This document shows positions 1 through 9,400 of a stretch of DNA of 28,339 nt, piece after piece. The position numbers were made by a program, and so were the translations under genes. Where the stretch lies: contig DATKAZ010000034.1 of assembly GCA_035514535.1 (NCBI GenBank), positions 1-28,339 of the forward strand, given 5' to 3'. Source of the stretch: XN24 sp035514535 (GTDB lineage: Bacteria > Pseudomonadota > Gammaproteobacteria > Steroidobacterales > XN24). Under the pieces are notes generated by a model. It did not search any database. It had not been told where the DNA came from and saw only the letters and a list, made by a program, of their open reading frames with translations. Within the stretch, counting starts at the first letter, position 1, and each line of letters opens with the position of its first letter.

Positions 1-128
1 GCAACGGGCTGACCAGCCCCAGCGAAGACAGGCTGCACGGTCCGGTCCGGCGGTCTTCACCGCACACAGACTTTACCGCGCCAGTCTGAACTCAAGATAC
101 AAGCGAAGTTGTCAAGTTTCCTGAGCGA

Positions 129-150
129 AGCGGGCATGTGATGGCCCGCT
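129..150. repeat. 7-bp perfect stem-loop in the left-end non-coding stretch
   Basis: AGCGGGC (129-135) and GCCCGCT (144-150) form a perfect inverted repeat with an 8-nt loop. It lies in the 245-bp stretch at the left end, downstream of the leftward carbonic-anhydrase gene, so it could help end that transcript. No T-run follows on either strand, so a canonical intrinsic terminator is not supported. Positions 1-128 show no gene I can support. Confidence 0.35.
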
Positions 151-172
151 GCCGCGGAGCACTAGCGAGTAA

Positions 173-283
173 GGGGACACAGCTTGAAAGCAGTGTCCCC
201 CGAGCAGTGTCCCCAAGCAGTGTCCCCGGCGACGCGGTGCGACCGTCAAGAAGGGGACACAGCGCCTGCGGAGCAGTGTCCCC
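173..283. repeat. Cluster of six GGGGACAC / GTGTCCCC units
   Basis: Six copies of one 8-mer occur in 111 bp. Two are in the GGGGACAC orientation (173-180, 253-260) and four in the GTGTCCCC orientation (193-200, 207-214, 220-227, 276-283). The last four-unit orientation carries a common left flank, AGCAGTGTCCCC, with steps of 13-14 bp between neighbours at 193, 207 and 220. Opposed units can fold into hairpins, for example 173-180 with 193-200. The cluster reaches past the stop codon of the carbonic-anhydrase gene and supplies its last dozen or so codons. It is not a CRISPR: units are too short and spacers too irregular. It looks like a REP-type or other dispersed short repeat of the genome. 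Confidence 0.75.
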
Positions 284-809
284 AGCCGAGGTAGCGGTCC
301 TTCAGGCGGACGTAGTGTGCGGCGGAGTAGCGCAGCATCTGCAGCTCCTCGTCCGACAGCGAGCGCACGCGCCGTGCGGGGCTGCCGCGGTAGAGGCTGC
401 GCGCCGTCAATACCTTGCCCGGCGGCACCAGGCTGCCGGCGCCGAGGAATACCTCCTCCTCTAGCGTCGCGCCGTCGAGGATCGTCGAGCTCATGCCCAG
501 CAGGCAGCGGTCGCCGATCGTGCAGGCGTGCAGCATGACGCGGTGACCGACCGTCACCTCGTCGCCGATCACCAGCGGCATCCCGCCTGGCGAGTATGGC
601 CCGTCGTGCGTCACGTGCAGCACGCTGCCGTCCTGGATATTCGTGCGCGCCCCGACACGGATGAAATTCACGTCGCCACGGGCGACGGCCATCGGCCAGA
701 GCGAAGCATCGTCGCCGATGTCGACCCGCCCGATGACGACGGCCGCCGGGTCGATCCACACGCGCGCCCCCAGCTTCGGCAGCGCCTCGCCGAAGGCGCG
801 CAGGCTCAT
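246..809 (-). CDS. Gamma-carbonic-anhydrase-family hexapeptide protein (YrdA/PaaY-like)
   Basis: A 187-residue left-handed beta-helix protein of the gamma-carbonic-anhydrase-like family. The sequence has the hexapeptide-repeat pattern throughout, the NIQDGSVLHVTH segment near residue 60, and the VGHRVMLHACTIGD segment that supplies the other metal-ligand histidines. Members of this family bind zinc or a similar metal as trimers; many have weak or unproven carbonic anhydrase activity, so the exact reaction is open. The ATG at 807-809 overlaps the TGA of the upstream glutathione reductase gene (ATGA), which suggests translational coupling, and this fixes the start; longer in-frame reading upstream would run through gor in another frame. 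The C-terminus after DRYLGWG is unusual: the final residues (GHCSAGAVSPS) are encoded by the GTGTCCCC repeat cluster, so the native tail was probably replaced by repeat insertion. Confidence 0.88.
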   Translation of the reverse strand: MSLRAFGEALPKLGARVWIDPAAVVIGRVDIGDDASLWPMAVARGDVNFIRVGARTNIQDGSVLHVTHDGPYSPGGMPLVIGDEVTVGHRVMLHACTIGDRCLLGMSSTILDGATLEEEVFLGAGSLVPPGKVLTARSLYRGSPARRVRSLSDEELQMLRYSAAHYVRLKDRYLGWGHCSAGAVSPS

Positions 810-2170
810 CGCGCCGACCCGCGCAGCGTCACGAGCTCCTCCGCGCTCGTCGGGTGGATCGCGACGGTGTCGTCGAAGTCGCACTTGCGCGCTCCCATGC
901 GCACGGCCACCGCGAAGCCCTGCAGCATCTCGTCGGCGCCATGGCCGATTACGTGGCAACCGACGACGCGCTCCTCGTCCCCCACCGTGACCAGCTTCAC
1001 GGCTGCGGGCACCTTGCGCTCCGTCAGCGCATGAAGCAGCGGCGTGAAGCGGCCCTCGTGAATCCGGACTGCGTCGCCATACCGGGCATGGGCCTCCGGC
1101 TCGGACAGGCCGACGGTGCCGATCGGCGGATGGCTGAAGATCACCGTCGGGATGCATTCGTACTCGAGCCTGCGCTCCGGCATGCCGCCGAACAGCCGGT
1201 CCGCGAGCCGCCGGCCCGCCGCGATCGCGACCGGCGTCAGCGCGATTCGCCCGGTGACGTCGCCGAGCGCGTGGATTCCCGCGATGTTCGTATCCTGCCA
1301 GTCATCGACCGGAACGAAGCCGTCCTCGTCGGTGCGCACGCCGGCGCGATCGACCTCGAGGCTCGTGGTGTTCGGCGTCCGGCCGATCGCCCAGAGCAGC
1401 GCGTCGTAGCCGCCGAAGCTGCGGCCGTCGGTGGCCCGCAACTCCAGGCCTTCGCTCTTGCGGCAGGCCGCGGCCGGCACGACGCCGGTCTCGATGCGCA
1501 CGCCATCGCGCCGCATCTGGTCCATCAACATATCGCGCAACATGGGGTCGAAGTCGCGCAGCACGCCGTCGCGCCGCACGGCGATCGTCACGTCGGAGCC
1601 GAGGGCCCGGAACACGCCCCCGAGCTCGACCGCGACATAACCGCTGCCGACGACGAGCACTCTCTGTGGACGCGCGTCGAGCTGGAAGAACTCGTCGGAG
1701 GTGATGCCCAGCTCGGCACCCTGGATTTCCGGGACTCGCGGCCGCCCGCCGGTGGCGATCACGACCTGCCTGGCGCGATAGCGTTCGCCGCCCACGAGGA
1801 TCCCGCCGCCCTCCGCGAAAGCCGCCCGGCCGCGCAGCAGCGTGACCCCGCACTTGTCGAGGTTGCCCTCGTAGATGCCGTTGAGCCGCTTGATGTAGGC
1901 ATCGCGGCGCAGCTTGAGTCGCGCCCAGTCGTGCCCGAGCAGGTTCAGGTCGAAGCCGTAGCCGGCTGCGTCGTGGATGCCGTGCGCCATCTCGGCGGCA
2001 TGCCACATCAGCTTTTTCGGCACGCACCCTACGTTGACGCAGGTGCCGCCGAGTGCCCCGTGTTCGGCGAGCGCGGCGCGCGCGCCATATTCCGCGGCGC
2101 GCTGCGCGACCGCCAGGCCGCCGCTGCCGCCGCCGATCACGAACAAGTCGAATTCCCTGTGGTCGGACAT
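806..2170 (-). CDS. gor: Glutathione-disulfide reductase
   Basis: A 454-residue cytosolic flavoprotein that reduces oxidised glutathione with NADPH. The FAD-binding GGGSGG motif is near residue 13. The redox-active disulfide is in GGTCVNVGCVPKK (Cys44 and Cys49). The second nucleotide-binding motif is VGSGYVAVE, followed by VRRDGVLRDFD, whose arginines match the NADPH-type (not NADH-type) pattern of glutathione reductases. The C-terminal HPTSAEE segment contributes the active-site His and Glu from the partner subunit of the dimer. Length is normal for the family. The gene is divergent from prlC, separated by a 115-bp promoter region, and overlaps the downstream carbonic-anhydrase-like gene by 4 bp. 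A mycothione or trypanothione reductase is less likely given the arginine pattern and the gammaproteobacterial context. Confidence 0.95.
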   Translation of the reverse strand: MSDHREFDLFVIGGGSGGLAVAQRAAEYGARAALAEHGALGGTCVNVGCVPKKLMWHAAEMAHGIHDAAGYGFDLNLLGHDWARLKLRRDAYIKRLNGIYEGNLDKCGVTLLRGRAAFAEGGGILVGGERYRARQVVIATGGRPRVPEIQGAELGITSDEFFQLDARPQRVLVVGSGYVAVELGGVFRALGSDVTIAVRRDGVLRDFDPMLRDMLMDQMRRDGVRIETGVVPAAACRKSEGLELRATDGRSFGGYDALLWAIGRTPNTTSLEVDRAGVRTDEDGFVPVDDWQDTNIAGIHALGDVTGRIALTPVAIAAGRRLADRLFGGMPERRLEYECIPTVIFSHPPIGTVGLSEPEAHARYGDAVRIHEGRFTPLLHALTERKVPAAVKLVTVGDEERVVGCHVIGHGADEMLQGFAVAVRMGARKCDFDDTVAIHPTSAEELVTLRGSAR

Positions 2171-2285
2171 CTACCGTCCCCCTGGAGGCGAACCCGATTC
2201 TAGCCCGCTTTGCCGCCGTGCCGGGCGCGAAACGACGCCGGAAGGCCGTGTTAACATCCTGCGCCGCGAGGCGCCCGGAGCACCC

Positions 2286-4322
2286 ATGGACAACCCGTTA
2301 CTCGACGACTCAGCATTGCCGGCCTTTTCCCGCATCCGGCCGGCCCATGTCGAGCCCGCGATCCGCAGCGTCATCGACGAGAGCCGTGCCCGGGTGGAGG
2401 AGATTCTCGCCGCCGCCCAGCCGCCGCGCTGGGACAATCTCGTCGTGCCGCTCGAAGAGCTCGATCATCGGCTCGCGCGCGTCTGGGCGCCCGTCGGCCA
2501 CCTGAATGCCGTGCAGAACACCGAGGCCCTGCGCCAGGCCTACAATGCCTGCCTGCCACTGTTGTCCGACTACAGCAGCGAACTCGGCCAGCACGAGGGG
2601 CTGTTCCGCGCATTCGAACGCGTCCTCGCGGAGGAGGGCGGGCAGCTCGGTGCGGGGCAGCGCAAGATCCTCGCGGATGCCCTCAGGGACTTCCGCCTTG
2701 CCGGCGTGGCGCTCCCCCCGGAACCGCGCGCGCGGTTCCGCGCGATCATGCAGGAACTCGCCACGCTCGGCGCGCGGTTCGAGGAGAACCTGCTCGACGC
2801 GACCCAGGCCTGGCGACTAGAAGTCCGGGACGAGGCGCGCCTCGCCGGGCTGTCCGAGGCCGCACGGGAGCGCGCGCAACAGGCGGCGCGTACCCGCGGG
2901 CTGGACGGCTGGGTCTTCACGCTGGACTTCCCCTGCTATCACGCCGTCATGTGCCATGCACAGGACCGGGAACTGCGACACGAGTTCTACCAGGCGTGGG
3001 TGACGCGCGCGTCGGACCTCGGGCCGACGGCGGGCAAGTTCGACAACGGCCCCGTCATGGCGTCGATCCTGCGCCTGCGGCAGGAGGCGGCCGACATTCT
3101 CGGCTTTGCCAATTACGCCGAATTATCGCTGGCCACGAAGATGGCATCCTCGGTCGAGGAAGTCGCGGGGTTCCTGGAGGACCTGGCGCGACGTAGCCGC
3201 ACCGCCGCGGAAGCCGAGCTGGAGGCCGTGCGGCATTTCGCCGGCAAACCGCTCGAGGCCTGGGACATCGCATTCTGGTCGGAGCGGCTCCGCGAGCATG
3301 CCTACGAAGTCTCGGACGAGGAGCTGCGCCCCTACTTTCCCGCTGACCGGGTGATGGCGGGGCTGTTCGACACCGCCTCGCAGCTGTTCAGCATCCGCAT
3401 CCTGGACGGCGGCCCGGTGGACAAGTGGCACGGGGACGTCGGCTTTTTCCGCATCGAGAGCGCCGACGGCGACTTGCTCGGGCATCTCTATACGGACCTG
3501 TACGCGCGCGAGCAGAAGCGCGGCGGCGCGTGGATGGACGAATGCGTAGGAAGGGCGAGGCTGGGCGGGCGAGTCTCTCTCCCGGTGGCGTTTCTGGTGT
3601 GCAACTTCATGCCGCCGGGCGGCGATCGGGCTAGCCTGCTCAGCCACGACGACGTCGTGACGCTGTTCCACGAGTTCGGCCATTGCCTGCATCACCTGCT
3701 GACGCGCGTGGACTGGCCGAGCGCGGCCGGGATCAACGGCGTCGCGTGGGACGCCGTGGAGCTGCCGAGCCAGTTCCTCGAGAACTTCGCCTGGCACCCG
3801 GCGGTCATCGAGCGCCTCTCGGGCCATTTCCGCAGCGGCGAGCCGCTCCCTCGCAGGTTGCTCGAGCGCCTCATCGCGGGGCGGAACTTCCAGTCCGCGA
3901 TGCAGATGCTGCGCCAGGTCGAGTTCGCACTGTTCGATATCCGGCTGCACGCCCGTGGCGCGACCGACGCAGCCGGGGCCGTAGCCGAGCTGGAGGCCGT
4001 GCGGCGCGAGGTCGCGGTCGTACCTTATCCGGAATTCAACCGCTTCGCGCATGGCTTTTCGCATATCTTCGGCGGCGGGTACGCGGCCGGCTACTACAGC
4101 TACAAGTGGGCCGAGGTACTGTCCGCGGACGCATTCAGCCTGTTCGAGGAGAACGGCGTCATGAACGCGGAGGCCGGACGGCGCTTTCGCGAATGTATCC
4201 TCGAGGTCGGCGGCAGCGTGGACGCGCTGGACGCATTCATCGCCTTTCGCGGCAGGCCGCCTGAGCCCGCCGCCTTGCTGCGCCTCGCCGGGATCGACGG
4301 CGAGCCGGCCACCGCGGCCTGA
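2286..4322 (+). CDS. prlC: Oligopeptidase A (M3 family metallopeptidase)
   Basis: A 678-residue cytoplasmic zinc oligopeptidase of family M3, which degrades short peptides including cleaved signal peptides. The zinc-binding motif is HEFGH at residues 462-466 (His462, Glu463, His466) and the third ligand is Glu492 in the VELPSQ segment. The late GGGYAAGYYSYKWAE motif, which closes over bound peptide in this family, is present near residue 600. The frame is open further upstream to 1977, but that part overlaps gor. The ATG at 2286 begins MDNPLLDDSALPAF, which aligns with the usual family start. xthA begins 4 nt after the stop, so the two are likely co-transcribed. Clustering with gor is a common gammaproteobacterial arrangement. 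Confidence 0.95.
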   Translation: MDNPLLDDSALPAFSRIRPAHVEPAIRSVIDESRARVEEILAAAQPPRWDNLVVPLEELDHRLARVWAPVGHLNAVQNTEALRQAYNACLPLLSDYSSELGQHEGLFRAFERVLAEEGGQLGAGQRKILADALRDFRLAGVALPPEPRARFRAIMQELATLGARFEENLLDATQAWRLEVRDEARLAGLSEAARERAQQAARTRGLDGWVFTLDFPCYHAVMCHAQDRELRHEFYQAWVTRASDLGPTAGKFDNGPVMASILRLRQEAADILGFANYAELSLATKMASSVEEVAGFLEDLARRSRTAAEAELEAVRHFAGKPLEAWDIAFWSERLREHAYEVSDEELRPYFPADRVMAGLFDTASQLFSIRILDGGPVDKWHGDVGFFRIESADGDLLGHLYTDLYAREQKRGGAWMDECVGRARLGGRVSLPVAFLVCNFMPPGGDRASLLSHDDVVTLFHEFGHCLHHLLTRVDWPSAAGINGVAWDAVELPSQFLENFAWHPAVIERLSGHFRSGEPLPRRLLERLIAGRNFQSAMQMLRQVEFALFDIRLHARGATDAAGAVAELEAVRREVAVVPYPEFNRFAHGFSHIFGGGYAAGYYSYKWAEVLSADAFSLFEENGVMNAEAGRRFRECILEVGGSVDALDAFIAFRGRPPEPAALLRLAGIDGEPATAA

Positions 4323-4326
4323 AGTC

Positions 4327-5100
4327 GTGCGCGTCGCCAGCTGGAACGTCAATTCCCTGAAAGTGCGCCTGCCGCAGGTGCTCGACTGGCTCGCGGCGCA
4401 CGCGCCCGACGTCCTCGGCCTGCAGGAGACCAAGCTGGTCGACACGGCGTTTCCGGTGGATGCGATCCGGGCGGCCGGCTACGAAGTAAGCTTCAGCGGC
4501 CAGCCGACGTACAACGGCGTGGCGCTGTTGTCGCGCGTCGCGCCGCAGGACGTGATCACGTCGCTCGACGGGCTGGAAGATCCCCAGCGGCGTGTCCTCG
4601 GCGCCACCGTCGGCGACGTCCGCGTGCTGAACTTGTACGTCCCGAACGGGCAGGCAGTCGGCAGCGAGAAATACGCCTTTAAGCTCGCCTGGCTCGAGCG
4701 GCTGCGCGCGCGCCTGGAGACGGAACTGGCACGCCACGAGCGCGTGATCGTCATGGGCGACTTCAACATCGCGCCGGACGACCGCGACGTGCACGACCCC
4801 GCGGAGTGGGCCGGCAAGGTCCTGTGCAGCGAGCCCGAGCGGGCGGCGCTCGCCCGGATCCTCGAGCTCGGCTTCGACGACACGTTTCGGCTTTTCGACC
4901 AACCGGCGGGCGTCTACAGCTGGTGGGACTATCGCGCCGCGGGGTTCCGGCGCAATCGCGGCCTGCGCATCGACCTCGTGCTCGCGAGCGCGGCCCTTGC
5001 CGGAGCATGCACCCGCTCCTGGGTGGATATCGAGCCGCGGCGCAACGAGCGGCCCTCGGACCATGCGCCGGCTGTGGCCGTGTTCGAGATCGCGGCCTGA
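4327..5100 (+). CDS. xthA: Exodeoxyribonuclease III
   Basis: A 257-residue Mg-dependent exonuclease III / AP endonuclease of the EEP superfamily that acts in base-excision repair. Recognisable motifs are the N-terminal WNVNS segment with the catalytic Asn, LQETK with the metal-binding Glu near residue 37, GDFNIAPDDRDVHDP with Asp and Asn, the LRIDLVLAS segment, and the C-terminal SDHAP with the catalytic His. Length is right for XthA. The start is GTG, 4 nt after the prlC stop, which argues for a shared transcript and perhaps coupled translation. The gene could alternatively be called exoA in some schemes, since the family has several subgroups; the function is not in doubt. Confidence 0.94.
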   Translation: MRVASWNVNSLKVRLPQVLDWLAAHAPDVLGLQETKLVDTAFPVDAIRAAGYEVSFSGQPTYNGVALLSRVAPQDVITSLDGLEDPQRRVLGATVGDVRVLNLYVPNGQAVGSEKYAFKLAWLERLRARLETELARHERVIVMGDFNIAPDDRDVHDPAEWAGKVLCSEPERAALARILELGFDDTFRLFDQPAGVYSWWDYRAAGFRRNRGLRIDLVLASAALAGACTRSWVDIEPRRNERPSDHAPAVAVFEIAA

Positions 5101-5168
5101 GCCCGGAGGGCAGCTCTCGCGTGCCTGAGCGGTTTTCCGCCCAAGAAACAGGCGCCTGGCGAAGTTCC

Positions 5169-5186
5169 CTGTGACCAGGGTCACAG
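5169..5186. promoter_or_regulatory. Consensus Crp/Vfr-type site (TGTGA-N6-TCACA)
   Basis: TGTGACCAGGGTCACA at 5170-5185 is an exact TGTGA-N6-TCACA match inside an 8-bp perfect inverted repeat, CTGTGACC (5169-5176) and GGTCACAG (5179-5186). This is the known consensus of cAMP-receptor-type regulators (Crp, Vfr, Clp). The site is about 50 bp upstream of the HD-domain gene. If the TACACT at 5226-5231 were a -10 element, the transcript would start at about the ATG and the site centre would be near -60, which suits an activator; that promoter call is weak. The hairpin has only a 2-nt loop and no T-run, so a terminator for xthA is less likely. Confidence 0.6.
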
Positions 5187-5237
5187 ATCCGTGCACCGGC
5201 CGTAGCGGGGGCGCGGAGCCTCCAATACACTGACCTC

Positions 5238-6281
5238 ATGAACGCTCTCGAGACCAAGGGCAAGGGTCGCGTGCTGATGCTCCGCGACCGGCGCAGCGAC
5301 CACGACGTGACCAATACCGTCCCCGTCACGCATTGGGAGTCCGTCTGGGAGACGATCCACGACGCCTTCACGCGCCTCTATCCCGGCATGCCGCTCAGGG
5401 TGCTGCGGCAGGCATTCGAGGATTTCAACGACCTGTTCCGCGGCCGGACGCCCGGCTACCTCGGCTGTGATACCGTCTATCACGACATCCAGCACACGCT
5501 CGACATGACGCTTGCGCTGGGGCGGCTCGTTCACGGGCATGAATTGTCGGTCGCGACCAGCGAGCGGCTCGGCGCACCCCGGGCCATCCTCGGCATCATC
5601 ACTTCGCTGTTTCACGACTCCGGCTACATCCGGCATGCGCGCGACGAATCGCGGAGCAACGGCGCCGAGTTCACGCGTTCGCACGTCACCCGCAGCGCCC
5701 AGTTCCTCGACCGCTACCTGAGCCAGATCGGGCTCGGGGCGGCATCCGGGGTCGCGCGCCAGATCGTGCATTACACCGGCTACGAAGTGCGCCTCGACCA
5801 GATCCGCGTGGTGGCGGCGAAGGATCGCAAGCTCGGCCACCTGATGGGCACCGCCGATTTGCTCGCGCAGATGGCGGATCGTTGCTACCTCGAGAAATGC
5901 CGCGACCGCCTCTACCCCGAGTTCGTGCTCGGCGGCATCGCCGTCTGGCGCGAGCCGAACGGTCGGGTGATCACGCGCTACCGCTCGGGGCTCGACCTGC
6001 TGCGCCAGACGCCGGCGTTCTTCCGCCAGGTCTGCGAGCCGCGCCTCGAGCGCTCGTTCGAAGGCGCGTACCGCTACATGGACGCGGTGTTCGACGGGCG
6101 CAACCCCTACATGGTGGCGATCGAGCGCAACCTCTTCTACCTCGAGCGCGTGCTCGAGGGCGAGCGCTGGCCCTTGCTGCGCCGCCGTCCACCGTGCGAA
6201 CTCGCGGAGGATCATGCGCTGGAACGGATCCGCCGCATGGTCGCCGACCAGCTCAAGGACCTCCGTGCCGACGCAGCATGA
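5238..6281 (+). CDS. HD-domain phosphohydrolase, phosphodiesterase-like signature
   Basis: A 347-residue soluble protein with an HD metal-binding pattern: YHDIQH (His82, His86) followed by LFHDSGY (His126-Asp127), and further histidines near SHVTRS. The spacing and the YHDIQHTLDM wording resemble the YHN-x2-HA-x-DV signature of class I cyclic-nucleotide phosphodiesterases, although that similarity is judged by eye and the family as a whole is HD/PDEase-like. A nucleotide or cyclic-nucleotide phosphohydrolase is the reasonable guess; substrate is unknown. There is no signal peptide or membrane segment. The ATG at 5238 was chosen because it follows the intergenic region directly; ATG at 5277 is a possible later start. 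Upstream is a perfect Crp-type site. The hybrid kinase gene follows after a short gap, so both may belong to signalling. Confidence 0.72.
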   Translation: MNALETKGKGRVLMLRDRRSDHDVTNTVPVTHWESVWETIHDAFTRLYPGMPLRVLRQAFEDFNDLFRGRTPGYLGCDTVYHDIQHTLDMTLALGRLVHGHELSVATSERLGAPRAILGIITSLFHDSGYIRHARDESRSNGAEFTRSHVTRSAQFLDRYLSQIGLGAASGVARQIVHYTGYEVRLDQIRVVAAKDRKLGHLMGTADLLAQMADRCYLEKCRDRLYPEFVLGGIAVWREPNGRVITRYRSGLDLLRQTPAFFRQVCEPRLERSFEGAYRYMDAVFDGRNPYMVAIERNLFYLERVLEGERWPLLRRRPPCELAEDHALERIRRMVADQLKDLRADAA

Positions 6282-6306
6282 GCCCGCGGGATAGTTTCCG
6301 GGCGGG
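6282..6306 (+). terminator. Possible GC hairpin after the HD-domain gene
   Basis: Just after the TGA, the segment CCCGCGGGA - TAGT - TTCCGGGCGGG can fold into an imperfect GC-rich hairpin. No T-run follows, so a Rho-independent terminator is only weakly supported. The remaining bases up to the kinase start are less GC-rich than the surroundings and probably carry the kinase promoter, but I see no clear -35/-10 pair. Confidence 0.3.
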
Positions 6307-6494
6307 TCGATAACTGTTAATCCCCGCACATAAATTCATACCCCGTTCGTGGTCTAATGAACTGATTCGGGATCGCCATGGCCAGGGACGGACCGAAGTA
6401 CCGCTCGGCCCGTCCACCGCAATCACCAGTTACCATTGATGCTACTCACTCCCCTGCAGAAGGCTTGCCACGTCGGTCCGATATTCCGCGGCTC

Positions 6495-9400
6495 ATGAAC
6501 GATCCGCGCGATCAGTCGGGCGAGGCCCTGCGGCCGACCTCCTCGCTGCTGCGCCAACTTGTCGAGCATGTCCCGGCGTCCGTCGCGATTTTCGACCGGG
6601 AGATGCGCTATATCATGGCGAGCCGGCGTTATTGCATGGACTACGGCGTGGCCCCGCGCGACCTCGTCGGCCGACTGCACTACGAGGTTTTTCCGGAGAT
6701 TCCCGAGCGCTGGAAGGAAGCGCACCGGCGCTGCCTCGCGGGTGCGACAGAAAGCGCCGAGGCCGACCCGTTCGAGCGCGCGGACGGCCGGCTCGACTGG
6801 GTGAATTGGGAGCTGCAGCCCTGGCACGACGAGCAGGGCGAGATCGGCGGCGTCATCCTGTTCTCAGAGGTCGTCACCGAGCGCGTGCAGATGCAGGAGG
6901 CGCTACTGGAAAGCGAGGCATCTTCCAGGATCCTCCTCCAGGACATGCCCGACCTGGTCTGCCGCTGGTGGCCCGACGGCAAGCTCAGTTACGTCAACGA
7001 CAACTATTGCAGCTACTTCGGCAAGACGCGCGATGAGTTGATCGGCAACTCCTTCATGCCGTTGATCGTGGCCGAGGACCACGCAAGAACCGAGCGGTTC
7101 TTCCAGAGCATGGACAAGGACAATCCGGTCGACACGATCGAGCAGAGGGTCAACCTGCCGCACGGCGAGATTCGCTGGCAGGAGTGGACGAATCGCTGCC
7201 TGTTCAACGACCACGGCGAGGCCCGCGAATTCCAGTCCACGGGGCGCGACATCACGCGGCGCAAGCAGGCCGAGGCGGCCAGGCTCGCTGAATTTGGGCG
7301 CGTCCAGGCTCAGCATGAAGTACTCAATGCCGTCACGAACTCCGCGGCACTGATGGAAGGCGATCTCGAGACCCTGGCCCGCCAGGTCACCGAACTGGTG
7401 GCCCGGGCCATCGGCGTGGAGCGGGTCAATGTCTGGCTCTTCAACGAGGACGAGACCGAGCTGCATTGCGTCGACCTGTTCGAGGCGAGTCCCGGGCGAC
7501 ATTCTGCCGGCATGGTGCTGAGGGAGAGCGAGTTTGGCAATGGGTTCCGTGCGCTCAAGCATGAGCGCTACGTCGCCGCCGACAATCCGTTGACCGACCC
7601 GCGCACGGCAGGCTACGCGGAGGGCTATCTCAAACCTTTGCGCATCACTTCCATGCTGGACGCCGTGATCGAAATCTCCGGCAGGCACATGGGACTGCTG
7701 TGCATCGAGCACGTCGATCAGCCGCATCACTGGGAGGCGGACGAAATCGCGTTTGCAAGCCAGCTGGCCGACAAGCTCGGGCTGTGCATCGCCCAGCGCC
7801 AGCGCCGCCAGGTGATGGAGGAGTTGCAGGAGGCGCAGCGCGTATCCCGGCTCGGCAACTGGCAGCTCAGCCTCGAGAGCGGCGCGATGAGTTGTTCGGC
7901 CGAGGCTCACCGGATCTTCGGCCAGGACGGCGCCGCATCCACGACTACGCTCGAAGAACTCGTGACGCCCGCGAGCTTCGCGCGCCTCGATGCGGCCATG
8001 GCCGAGTGCCGTGCTTCGGGCCGGCCCTTCGAGTTGGACCTGGAGGTGGCGAACCCGCCCGACAAGGCGCGCTGGATCACCGCTCGCGGCGAAGCGGTGC
8101 GCGACACGAACGATACGATCGTCGCCGTGCGGGGCACGGTCCAGGACATCAGCGAGCGCAAGCGCATCGAGCAGCTCCTGCGCCTCCAGACGAAGGCCCT
8201 CGAGGCCGCGGCCAACGCGATCGTCATCACCGATCGGCAAGGGCTGATCGAATGGGGCAATCCGGCCTTCCTCGCAGATACCGGCCATACCCTGGAGCAG
8301 GCCAGGGGCAAGCGCCCCGCCGACCTGGTCAGCTCAGGCAAACAGGACGGGGCATTCTACGAGCGCATGTGGGGCACAATCCTCAGCGGCAAGGTCTGGC
8401 ACGGCCCGATCGTGAACCGCCGCCAGGATGGCCAGCTGCGGACCGAAGAGATGACGATCACGCCAGTACTGGACGCAAGCGACGAGATCAGCCAGTTCAT
8501 CGCGGTCAAGCAGGACATTACCGATCGCCTGGCACTCGAGGAGCAATTGCATCGGGCGCAGCGACTGGAATCCATCGGCCAGTTGACCGGCGGGGTCGCA
8601 CATGACTTCAACAATATTCTCACGGTGGTGCTGGGCAATGCAGAATTGCTCAGCGAATCGCTGGCCGGTGATGATCGCCTGGGACCGCTGGCCGAGATGG
8701 TCATGCAAGGCGCGCAGCGCGGCGCCGAGCTCACGCACCGCCTGTTGGCCTTCGCCCGCCGGCAACCACTGGACCCGCAGATCGCGGACATCAATGAACT
8801 CGTGACCGGCCTCCAGGGCCTGTTTGGCAGGACGCTGGGCGAACACGTGGAAATAGAACTGGCGTGCGCTGAGGACCTGTGGCCGGCCCTCGTGGATCCG
8901 GCGCAACTCGAGAGCGCCCTGCTCAACCTGGCGATCAACGCTCGCGACGCCATGCCCCGGGGCGGCAAGCTGATCATCGAGACCCGCAATACCATGCTGG
9001 AAGAGGATTACACGTCGCGCCAGGTGGACGTGCGGCCGGGCCAGTACGTGCGGTTGTCCGTTTCGGATTCCGGCTGCGGGATTGCGCCGGAGGACCTGGA
9101 GCGGGTCCTGGAGCCTTTCTATACGACCAAGGCAAAGGGCAAGGGCACCGGCCTCGGTCTTGCCATGGTCTACGGCTTCGCCAAGCAATCCGAGGGACAG
9201 CTGAAGATCTATTCGGAACCGGGCGTGGGTACGACCGTCCACCTGTACCTGCCGAGGCCCGAGGACGACGTCGAGCCGACGCTCATTCAGTCGAGCATGC
9301 CGACCTCAAGAGGCGGGACCGAGACCATCTTGCTGGTCGAGGATGACGACATGGTTCGGCGCTATGCCGAAGGGCAACTCGTCGCATTGGGTTACCGGGT

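Noticed and set aside
173..283. CRISPR array
   Set aside because: Units are only 8 bp, in both orientations, with irregular short gaps and no cas genes.
854..2203. Long plus-strand reading frame opposite gor (449 codons)
   Set aside because: It is antisense to a clear glutathione reductase; its product is low-complexity, rich in Arg, Ala, Asp and His, as expected from the complementary strand of GC-rich coding DNA.
3123..4445. Long minus-strand reading frame opposite prlC
   Set aside because: Antisense shadow of oligopeptidase A; no domain or motif visible.
5169..5186. Intrinsic terminator after xthA
   Set aside because: The 2-nt loop is too tight and no T-run follows; the exact Crp-type pattern is the better reading.
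5181..6329. Long minus-strand reading frame opposite the HD-domain gene
   Set aside because: Antisense shadow; the plus-strand product has conserved metal-binding motifs and the minus-strand one does not.
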